From: Planctomycetota bacterium
Lineage (GTDB): Bacteria > Planctomycetota > Planctomycetia > Isosphaerales > Isosphaeraceae
Length of the DNA: 64,000 bases
NCBI GenBank assembly: GCA_021791715.1
Contig: JAJYWB010000019.1
Location: forward strand, 1 to 64,000
Reading direction: 5' to 3'
Of the stretch, positions 57,107-64,000 are shown one piece after another (within the stretch, counting starts at the first letter, position 1; each line of letters starts with the position of its first letter). Both the position numbers and the translations under genes were made by a program. Under the pieces are notes generated by a model. The model saw nothing but the letters and a program-made list of their open reading frames with translations, made no database searches and was not told where the DNA came from.

Positions 57107-58684
57107 TTATTGTGGAAACGACCCCGTGATCAATCTCGCGATTTCGATATAAACCGGGATGCCGATCGTCACGTTGTAGCTGAAGGTCAGCCCGAGCGAA
57201 GCCGCGAGCGGGAGCGTGGGGCTCGCCTCGGGAATCGCCAGCCGTTGCACCGCGGGTACCGCGATGTACGAAGCCGCGGCGCATAGCACCGAAAATAGAA
57301 CATAAGTTCCGGGTTTAAACGTCGTATGCGTTAATAACGCGTAGCCGTGCGCCGCGACGATCGCGATCACCGCGAAGACGTTCGGCGCCGCGAGACCGAA
57401 GACGACATAACGCCAACCCGCCGATCGTAGATCTTTCAGCTTGCGCGAAGCGGTCATCCCCATTTCCAGCAAAAACAAACACAAAACGCCGGGAAAAAGC
57501 GTGACGAAAAAGCTGTCGTCGTCCTTTACCACCGCGGGCCCTTGCAACCCGCTGATAAAGCCGATAACGATCCCGCCGAATAACAGCACAAGGCCGGGAT
57601 TAAGAAATACCTCGTGAAGCAACTTAAGCGTGCCGCGGAGATCGGCGCGGGTCGCGGATCGATCGATCGAACGCTCTTCGGAAGCGCTTTCGCCCTCGGT
57701 GAGTTCGAGCGATAATTTCTCCTCCTCGACCACTTCGGCGCGGTCTCGCGCCGAACCATGAGGATCGATGTCGATCGGCACGATCGCCGCGGCGCCCGGA
57801 TTGTATCCCGGCTCGTCGGGCATGTTTCCCAGCGGATCCATCTTCAATCGTCGCAAACGCGAAACGAGATAAAGAGCGACCAAACATCCGGGAATTTCCA
57901 TAATTGCAAGCATAACGGGCATATACGCGTCGAAAGCGAGATTCGCTCCCGCGAGCACCCCCAGACACGTGACGAACGTTCCCGCCGAATCCGACCCGTA
58001 ATAACCCGCGACCGTCGCCTTGTCGACTCGTCTCAGCCGGGTGAACGCCGATAAAAAAACGTACGCCAAAATCCCGATCAAAAAGTTGAGAAAAAAGCCC
58101 AACAGCATGAATCCGACCGCCGACGAAAGCTCGGCGTAAGTCAGCTTGGAAAGCTCCTCGCCGCCGTGCCAACCGATCGCGATCAACAAAAAAATCGTTA
58201 ATCCTTGATATATCGCGTAGGGAAACTCGAACTTGACGCGCAGAATCGGAATAAAAAATCCAAGATAAAAAAATAATAACAGCGGTTTAAACAAATTATG
58301 CCGGACGTTTTCCCAAAGCCCCGCGACGATCGATTTGCGACGGGGTGCGAACGATCGGTCGCTCGCCGCGGCTTGACGCCCGATCGTGGAATCTCGATTT
58401 GAACCCGAAACGACGGTCGCCGAACCGGGTTGTTTCGCGATCAATCCTTCGCGTGAGGTTGATCGAGACTCGGCGCCCTCCGAGGTCTGTTCCACGACCG
58501 ATCGCGGCGCCTCGGCTCGTTCGGCGATCGAACTTCTCGACGAGGGTTCGTCTCTTTTGGAGGAGGGTTCGTTTGAAGCCGAAGCCGCGGCCAAACCCGC
58601 GGCTCCAATCCCAAGAACGACGACGATCGCGCCTTTCGCGATCACCCTGCTCCAATCCCGGCTCGGTTCAACCCGCTCGGCCAC
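57107..58684 (-). CDS. SbtA-like sodium-dependent bicarbonate transporter
   Basis: This 525-residue membrane protein matches the SbtA/DUF897 family. Landmarks are LFKPLLLFFYLGFFIPILRVKFEFP, IGWHGGEEL, YYGSDSAGTFVTCLGVL and SPTLPLAASLGLTFSYNVTIGIPVY, from two inverted five-helix halves. The N-terminus (about 1-110) is unusual: one hydrophobic segment, then a long Ser/Glu/Arg-rich stretch. A cytoplasmic loop at about 285-350 is acidic. The start is GTG with GGGGG upstream. No PII-like sbtB gene is adjacent. Confidence 0.85.
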   Translation of the reverse strand: MAERVEPSRDWSRVIAKGAIVVVLGIGAAGLAAASASNEPSSKRDEPSSRSSIAERAEAPRSVVEQTSEGAESRSTSREGLIAKQPGSATVVSGSNRDSTIGRQAAASDRSFAPRRKSIVAGLWENVRHNLFKPLLLFFYLGFFIPILRVKFEFPYAIYQGLTIFLLIAIGWHGGEELSKLTYAELSSAVGFMLLGFFLNFLIGILAYVFLSAFTRLRRVDKATVAGYYGSDSAGTFVTCLGVLAGANLAFDAYMPVMLAIMEIPGCLVALYLVSRLRRLKMDPLGNMPDEPGYNPGAAAIVPIDIDPHGSARDRAEVVEEEKLSLELTEGESASEERSIDRSATRADLRGTLKLLHEVFLNPGLVLLFGGIVIGFISGLQGPAVVKDDDSFFVTLFPGVLCLFLLEMGMTASRKLKDLRSAGWRYVVFGLAAPNVFAVIAIVAAHGYALLTHTTFKPGTYVLFSVLCAAASYIAVPAVQRLAIPEASPTLPLAASLGLTFSYNVTIGIPVYIEIARLITGSFPQ

Positions 58685-58896
58685 GGCGCAAACCCCCGGC
58701 GACGAATCCGATCGAAAACGACCCGATACGCGGCGTTGATATAACTATAAATGAATAAAAACCGATTTTCAAAGCGCTCGCGTTAGAGTAATCGTTTTGC
58801 TCGAAATGTCAAGCATCCGCGAGCCGAACAAGCTTCTTTCTTCTTTCGAAGCCTCAATCATCGATAAGGTGCATTAAATACTCGAATATTATTCGA

Positions 58897-59331
58897 TCAT
58901 GAATTCATCGAATCGAGCGCGACGAAATTCGCGATCGGCTTCGGCCTCGGTCGCGGCGGCAGGATCGCGTCGGCGTATTCCCAAATTTGTTCGGGGGTTT
59001 CAAAAACCTTGTCGAAATCCCATTCGGAATCGTACTCGCACGAATTCGACGAATATTCGCTGCAAACCTTGGGTCGATTCAAATAAACGGCGCAACGGTC
59101 GTCGCGCGTCAGGTATTTGCATTTCGTCATCACCACCAAATACCAATCCCCTCTTTCCACGTAAACGAGCGTGCGACCGTGAGCGAGATACCAGCGGATC
59201 GCGTCGTAATCGTCCCACGTTCGCGGAACGTCGATCGGCAGCGAGAAATAGCGGCAGCATTTCCCCGTGCAATGATCGCAAACGCACGCCCCGGGCGCGA
59301 GATCCTCGCGCTTCACCTTCACTTTTCTCAT
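58897..59331 (-). CDS. YkgJ-family cysteine-cluster protein
   Basis: This 144-residue protein has the zinc or iron-sulfur type cysteine pattern of YkgJ: CVCDHCTGKCCRYF, then KCKYLTRDDRCAVYLNRPKVC and NSCEYD. Biochemical role unsettled. An upstream GTG (59361) extends the frame by ten residues. It follows the site-2-protease-like gene and is probably in its operon. Confidence 0.85.
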   Translation of the reverse strand: MRKVKVKREDLAPGACVCDHCTGKCCRYFSLPIDVPRTWDDYDAIRWYLAHGRTLVYVERGDWYLVVMTKCKYLTRDDRCAVYLNRPKVCSEYSSNSCEYDSEWDFDKVFETPEQIWEYADAILPPRPRPKPIANFVALDSMNS

Positions 59332-59385
59332 CCGTTCGTTCGCCTTCACGGTTTGATGCACATGTTTATCAATAATTATTCGTAT

Positions 59386-60444
59386 TCAATCGCGTTTACC
59401 CACGCGTCCTCGAAGCCTGGCGCTCACGCGGAGCAGGAAGCGGGTTTCCTCGTCGGTGAGCGATCCTTTGCCGCCGACGTGAAGCTTGGCGAGGATCTCG
59501 TCCAATCGCTCCTCCTCGGCCGCCTCCCGCGCCGAGCGACGCGCCCGACGAAGCTCGGAACGACGCCGACGCCAACGATTGATCACGCTTTCACGATACG
59601 GGCGAACCTTCGCCGATCCCCCTTCAAGGCTCGAATAACCCTCCGAAAAATCATAGCCGAGGAAATCGTCGTCGTCTTCGATCTCGTCGAGCGATCCCGC
59701 GTCGTGACGCACCGCGAGTTCAATTAAAATCGCCAGCGCGATCAAAAGGAAACCCTGATCGGTTTGATCGTACGCCATCCGAACGAGCGCCGTCAGGATC
59801 ATCACCGCGGCGCAACCCCGCGCGATCCACGGAATGATCAGCGTGTTCCGGGGATTCTCGCCGAACGGGTCGGCGAGCCGGGCGCGCAAAACGCGTCCCA
59901 TGTCGAACGGCGAAGCCGGAATCATATTGAGCAAAAAGACCACCCAGTTGAGAAAACCGAACCAACCGACCCACCATGCCGCCGAAAAATCGGCCGCCTG
60001 CTTGCCTGAAGTCAGCAACGGCGCCCCTCCGCCCGCGTGATTGCCGAACGGATTCCAAACAAACCTCGCCCCCAAAAACGTTAGCCCGATCGCCGACAAA
60101 ATCGCGAGCGACCCGCTCGTCGCAATCGCCGCGTAGGCGCTCATCGCATTTTCACGTGAATGCGAATCATGAGTCGGTCGAATCAAATTGCCGAGCGGCC
60201 AAAGTTGAACGTCGTCGGGTTCGCGTCCGAGCCGAACCGAAACGAACGCCCGAGCCCCCTCGTGAAGGCAAACGACCAATCCCAGTAGCGCAAGCCAACC
60301 GAACGTCGCCGCGACCGGCTTGCCCGGAGAAATCGCCGCCTGGGTCAATCGACCGACGACGAAAATCAATGTGATGACATGTACGCGAATCCGCGTCGTC
60401 GACCAACGGCCCAGCGGAATCGACCAATAGAGGGGATCGGTCAT
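59386..60444 (-). CDS. Site-2-protease-like membrane protein with altered zinc motif
   Basis: This 352-residue protein has the M50 layout but a degenerate active site. The HExxH position reads HEGAR (61-65), so the second zinc-ligand His is Arg65. The downstream LDG-type motif is NMIPASPFDMGR with Asp181 retained. It may be a pseudoprotease. The C-terminal tail (311-345) contains EERLDEILAK and SLTDEETRFLLRVS, matching the tail of the rhomboid protease at 7208. The start at 60444 is chosen by family similarity; an ATG at 60504 is possible. Confidence 0.78.
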   Translation of the reverse strand: MTDPLYWSIPLGRWSTTRIRVHVITLIFVVGRLTQAAISPGKPVAATFGWLALLGLVVCLHEGARAFVSVRLGREPDDVQLWPLGNLIRPTHDSHSRENAMSAYAAIATSGSLAILSAIGLTFLGARFVWNPFGNHAGGGAPLLTSGKQAADFSAAWWVGWFGFLNWVVFLLNMIPASPFDMGRVLRARLADPFGENPRNTLIIPWIARGCAAVMILTALVRMAYDQTDQGFLLIALAILIELAVRHDAGSLDEIEDDDDFLGYDFSEGYSSLEGGSAKVRPYRESVINRWRRRRSELRRARRSAREAAEEERLDEILAKLHVGGKGSLTDEETRFLLRVSARLRGRVGKRD

Positions 60445-60837
60445 AACGGGCCACCGAGTCGCGATACGGGATCGTCGCCAAGGACCGTGTTCGAGAGACG
60501 ACATATCAGCGTAGCATCGAACAATTCCCTTCGCAACTCATTCTCGTGGAAGAAGAGCCGATCGGTCCTTCAAGACGATCACGACTTATCAAACCGCTCG
60601 CGCGGCGATCTCACGCCGAAACTCCCACGAAAACCGGACCGATCAACCCCGAAAACCACGCCGATTCACCTCGTTTCACCGCTCGACTCACCCCAAAAAC
60701 GATCGAGCCGAAATCTCGGAGTGTTTTCACCCCGAAATCCCGGCTCGATTCGATTTCTCATTAACTTCTATTAATGTGTGCGTTCATTACCTCCGCGGAT
60801 CGCCGATCCCGCGAACCGGCTAAAAGCGAACGATGAA
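60445..60837. other. Intergenic gap
   Basis: No gene is supported. It contains the terminator-like hairpin at 60695-60746 behind the Hsp20 gene. Confidence 0.45.
60695..60746 (-). terminator. Terminator-like hairpin after hsp20
   Basis: Arms at 60705-60723 and 60728-60746 pair over 19 positions on the minus strand if G-U pairs are allowed, with one further mismatch, around a tetraloop. TTTTT (60695-60699) follows 5 nt after the stem. It lies about 90 nt past the Hsp20 stop. Confidence 0.6.
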
Positions 60838-61296
60838 TCACGCCGATTGAATCTCAACCTTCGTCGGCTTGGCCGAATCGGCCTTCGCGAGCTCGATCCG
60901 AAGCACGCCGTTCTCGAGCGTAGCCTTCATCCCGTCGCGATCGACCGCCGACGAAAGCTTGATCGAACGCTCGAATCCGCCAAAATACCGATTGTTGTAG
61001 ATATAATTGATATTTTCAGGAGCTTTCGATTTCCGTTCGCCGCGAATCGTCATCACGCCGTTGTGCGCGACGATCTCGAGATCCTCGCGAGCGAATCCGG
61101 GAAGGTCGAGTTCGACGTAAACGTGATCGCCGTCCTCCCAGATCGATGTCGGGACGCCCGCCCAGGCCTCGTTAAGAACGCCGCCGTCGGTTCCAAACAT
61201 CCGATTGAAAACACGATCGAATTCGCCGGCGAACCGCTCGTAAGAAGGATCGACCGCGGCCCGACTCCAACCGTTTTGACGCAGCATAGGCAACAT
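60838..61296 (-). CDS. Hsp20/alpha-crystallin small heat shock protein
   Basis: This 152-residue chaperone holds unfolding proteins. The alpha-crystallin domain spans about 47-145, with DVYVELDLPGF-like DHVYVELDLPGF, GVMTIRGERK, the GGFERSIKL strand and the closing GVLRIELAK. No C-terminal I-x-I motif is obvious (KPTKVEIQSA). AAAGGAG precedes the ATG. No CIRCE element is seen upstream. Confidence 0.93.
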   Translation of the reverse strand: MLPMLRQNGWSRAAVDPSYERFAGEFDRVFNRMFGTDGGVLNEAWAGVPTSIWEDGDHVYVELDLPGFAREDLEIVAHNGVMTIRGERKSKAPENINYIYNNRYFGGFERSIKLSSAVDRDGMKATLENGVLRIELAKADSAKPTKVEIQSA

Positions 61297-61911
61297 GGGA
61301 ATCTCCTTTCATGGGTTCGAGGTTTCGATCTTCAACCGACGACCGAACGCCCGGTCGTCGCCGTCTCGCTCGCGGGCTTTCCAAAACCCTCGGGGAAGTC
61401 CCGCGTGTCTCGTTTCAGCGTCCCATCGGGAGCGCCTTTCGTAAGGAATAAGTAGCAAGATCCGTGCCAAAACAATCGAAAAACCACATCTATCTTGTAT
61501 TTCTTAAGTTACGTCAAACGATAGGGTCTTGGAATTGCGTCGACCGACTGCCGTTTTGGCTGGAAAGGCGCCGAAATCGAGTTCCGAACGTGTCGCCTAA
61601 GCCGCCAAAATGGCAGCCGTTTTGATCGATCACGACAACCCGACCCGCTTAAAACCGGCCGGAATGATTCATCGAACCGAACCCGGCCGATCGCGTTCTT
61701 AGCGATTGAGATCTTGAATCGATCGTTCGAGCGAGTCGACGGACGATTTCGCCCTTACGCACCATCTTTCAAGGGAACGGACTCGCCGGCGACTTACATG
61801 AAGCCTTGGATCGCGGTACGATGATCGTTCGACTCTCGATCACACGCGCCGGGGCCGAGACTTGGGCGCCCTTACGATCGCCAAATTGGGATCCACTTAA
61901 TCATCAGATCT
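61297..61911. promoter_or_regulatory. Divergent region upstream of hsp20 and sulfatase-like gene
   Basis: An inverted repeat, CTGCCGTTTTGGC (61548-61560) with GCCAAAATGGCAG (61604-61616), 12 of 13 paired, lies about midway. It could be an operator or hairpin. No gene is supported. Confidence 0.4.
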
Positions 61912-64000
61912 ATGGATATAATTGCTAATCAAACAATCTCGCCGTCGAGCGATCGCGTTGAGGAATCGACCTCGTCGTCGAACTTGATAACCGGCGAATC
62001 CCCCTTGTCGGATCGTTCCCGCTTTGAAATCGGCCCAAAGGCGAAGCCTCGGGTGCTTTTCTTGATCGCCGCGGTCTGGTCGCTCTGGGGGGGATTTCTC
62101 GATCTGTTATCAATTTATATCAAGAAAAACTTTCTTTATCACTTACCGTTTTATCATCGGGCTCCCGGGTTCGCGTGGCGGATCCCGCTCGCCTCGGCGG
62201 TCGTTTTGACGCTGATCGCGGCGCCGATCGTCGTGCTGTTATCGATCAGACCCGCGGTTCGGGGGAGGTTTTGGACGGCGTGGTGGTGCTCGTCCGCCGC
62301 GGTTCTGGCGGCGCTCTCTCGACTGCCGATTCACTCGGCCGCGGCGACGCTCCTCGCGATAGGCGTGGGATATCGTGTCGGCCGGCTGTTCGATCGTTCG
62401 GGAGAGCGATTCGAACGCAGGATGTTCGTCGCGGCGGCGATCCCGCTCGTCGCGCTCGGCGCGATCGCAACATCATATTATGTGGATCGCGGGTCGAGGC
62501 GAGGCGCGATCGAAATCGGCCGATCGACTTCCGCGATCGATAAGCGCCCGAACGTGCTTTTCATCGTTCTCGACGCGGTCCGCGCGCGGAGCCTGAGCCT
62601 TTACGGCCATGAGCGAGGAACGACCCGCGAGCTCGATCGCTGGGCGCGGCGCGGGGTCGTTTTCGACCGAGCCTTCGCCGCGGCGCCCTGGACGTTTCCT
62701 TCTCACGCATCAATGTTCACAGGATTATGGCCTTATCAGTTTGATCAGGAATGGAATCACGCGATCGAGGCGAGGCCGAAGACGCTCGCCGAGTCGTTTT
62801 CGAGGCGAGGTTATCGGACGATCGGCTTCGCGGGTAACACCGAGTTCTGCTCGCGCGAGACGGGGCTAGACGCGGGATTCATCGAGTATCATGACGTCGT
62901 CGAGTCGTTCCTCGGCGGGTCGTTTTTGGGAGGCCGGCTCGATCGGCTCGCGCGCGATTCGTCGGAATTGTATCGACAAAAAATGAGCAGGTTTAAATCC
63001 GTGGGCGCTCACGCGTTCGTTCGCGATCTGATCGAGCTGGTGAATTCAAGCGGCGATCCGCGACCGTTTTTCGCGTTCGTGAATTTTGTCGACGCGCACG
63101 AGCCGTTCGTCGTTCCGCGTGATTTTCCCAGTCGTTTCGGCGGAGTTCCGAAGAACGACTCCGACGCGTCTCTTCTGATGGATTGGTGGCTCGTCGATAA
63201 GCTCGCGCTTTCCGAGCGTCAAATCAAGCTCGCGCGCGACGCTTACGACGACTCGATCGCGTTCCTCGACGCCGAACTCGGAGCGCTCCTCGACGCGGTC
63301 GAGCGATCGGGAAAACTTGAAGACACGATCGTGACGATCGTCGGCGATCACGGCGAAAGCATGGGAGAACACGGATTATTTAATCACGGAACAAGTTTGG
63401 ATCTTCAAGAAATTCACGTTCCTTTAATTGTGATCGCTCCCGGAATCGTTCCCGAGGGAAAGCGAATCGCCGAGCCCGTAAGCCTGCGCGACATCCCCGC
63501 GACGCTCGTCGATCTAAGCCGCCGAGGCGCGACGGCGAATCAATCCCGCGAGAACGAAGGACGAGACGCGGCGAAAACGGAAGACGCGGCGAAGAAAGAA
63601 GCGACGAAGAACGAACCCGCGGAATTTCCGGGCTCGTCGCTCGCCCCTCTCTGGGAAGATCCGCCGCGAATCCCGAGCGTCTCGCCGGCCTTCTCGGAGG
63701 TCGACGGCCCGTTCCTTTTCTCGGGACAATTCGGCCGCGCCGCCGAATTGCGAGGCACGATCTTCTCGCTCGTCGAAGGCGACGAACATTATCTGATCGA
63801 CGACCAGGGAAATGAGCGCTTATTTAATTTTAGAAGCGATCCCGGCGAGGATCGCGATCTCGCGAACACGTCGGGCGTTCACGATCGACTCGTTCGGTTT
63901 CGTCGGGTCCTTCTCGCCGAACTCGATCGCAACCGAGAAATTCGCCAAGGCGCGGGAGAGGCTCGCAAGAAAATCGGCGAATCGCTCCGGGGAAAACTGC
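61912..64000 (+). CDS. Sulfatase/phosphotransferase-family membrane protein (partial)
   Basis: The frame is open to the window edge: 696 codons, 3' end missing. The N-terminal part has several hydrophobic helices (about residues 50-190). A sulfatase/alkaline-phosphatase-like domain follows: NVLFIVLDAVRARSLSLYGH, then WTFPSHASMFTG, where Thr takes the nucleophile position instead of formylglycine Cys/Ser, and IVGDHGESMGEHG with metal ligands. The anchor plus a Thr nucleophile resembles LtaS/EptA-type phosphotransferases as much as true sulfatases. An Ala/Lys/Glu-rich insertion lies near residue 545-565. No good ribosome site precedes the ATG. Confidence 0.82.
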   Translation, partial: MDIIANQTISPSSDRVEESTSSSNLITGESPLSDRSRFEIGPKAKPRVLFLIAAVWSLWGGFLDLLSIYIKKNFLYHLPFYHRAPGFAWRIPLASAVVLTLIAAPIVVLLSIRPAVRGRFWTAWWCSSAAVLAALSRLPIHSAAATLLAIGVGYRVGRLFDRSGERFERRMFVAAAIPLVALGAIATSYYVDRGSRRGAIEIGRSTSAIDKRPNVLFIVLDAVRARSLSLYGHERGTTRELDRWARRGVVFDRAFAAAPWTFPSHASMFTGLWPYQFDQEWNHAIEARPKTLAESFSRRGYRTIGFAGNTEFCSRETGLDAGFIEYHDVVESFLGGSFLGGRLDRLARDSSELYRQKMSRFKSVGAHAFVRDLIELVNSSGDPRPFFAFVNFVDAHEPFVVPRDFPSRFGGVPKNDSDASLLMDWWLVDKLALSERQIKLARDAYDDSIAFLDAELGALLDAVERSGKLEDTIVTIVGDHGESMGEHGLFNHGTSLDLQEIHVPLIVIAPGIVPEGKRIAEPVSLRDIPATLVDLSRRGATANQSRENEGRDAAKTEDAAKKEATKNEPAEFPGSSLAPLWEDPPRIPSVSPAFSEVDGPFLFSGQFGRAAELRGTIFSLVEGDEHYLIDDQGNERLFNFRSDPGEDRDLANTSGVHDRLVRFRRVLLAELDRNREIRQGAGEARKKIGESLRGKL

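Overview
The window reads as chromosomal DNA of a planctomycete, possibly of the Isosphaeraceae (inference). The evidence is many DUF1080, zinc-ribbon and short planctomycete-type hypothetical proteins, a fused NuoB-C-D protein, and dispersed intergenic repeats whose chance translations give WEGEP/GSPGGSPS-like strings. Genes are short operons on both strands, separated by AT-richer gaps that hold the repeats.

Layout. 1-3433: repeat cluster, two secreted redoxins and a secreted HExxH peptidase, all on the minus strand. 3638-6312: an envelope-polymer acylation operon (MBOAT, a 51-residue microprotein, SGNH protein). 6769-8677: small protein, rhomboid protease and GNAT. 8646-12144: trpD, HtrA-like protease and a DksA-type protein. 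12706-15618: large membrane-anchored zinc-ribbon protein. 16188-17149: second DksA-type gene overlapping lspA. 17282-20867: glnA, YjbQ and a secreted C45 hydrolase. 21419-23362: a complete type II restriction-modification pair. 24160-28498: dabB-dabA inorganic-carbon pump plus a winged-helix regulator. 28828-30973: lspA remnant and an orphan DNA methyltransferase. 31517-34848: rpsB-tsf-pyrH-frr. 34900-36165: two converging repeat arrays. 36180-39746: nuoBCD fusion and nuoI. 40067-43895: small membrane protein, PilZ gene and lspA-like gene joined by an 89-bp tandem duplication, DUF1080 protein, response regulator and an acidic protein. 43936-44009: tRNA-Ile. 44176-50949: LarA-like protein, YgfZ, small proteins, a GT-C-like membrane protein and a PH-like membrane protein. 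51188-54410: pyrG and a GT1-type glycosyltransferase. 54411-56885: a small island with a nonsense-broken flavoprotein gene, bounded by a 95-bp direct repeat. 57107-61296: SbtA-type bicarbonate transporter, YkgJ, a degenerate site-2 protease and Hsp20. 61912-end: a sulfatase-like gene running off the edge.

The strongest discovery lead is the unlisted 51-residue microprotein at 4915-5070. It lies between the MBOAT and SGNH genes, has one membrane helix, and ends in an F-x-Y-x-x-F hexapeptide, as expected for a DltX-like acyl shuttle. Other leads are a C-terminal tail shared by a rhomboid protease and a site-2 protease that has lost a zinc ligand, a PilZ-LspA reading frame split by a recent tandem duplication, an island bounded by a duplicated gene end, repeat arrays whose orientation follows the nearest upstream gene, and two different bicarbonate/CO2 uptake systems within about 33 kb.
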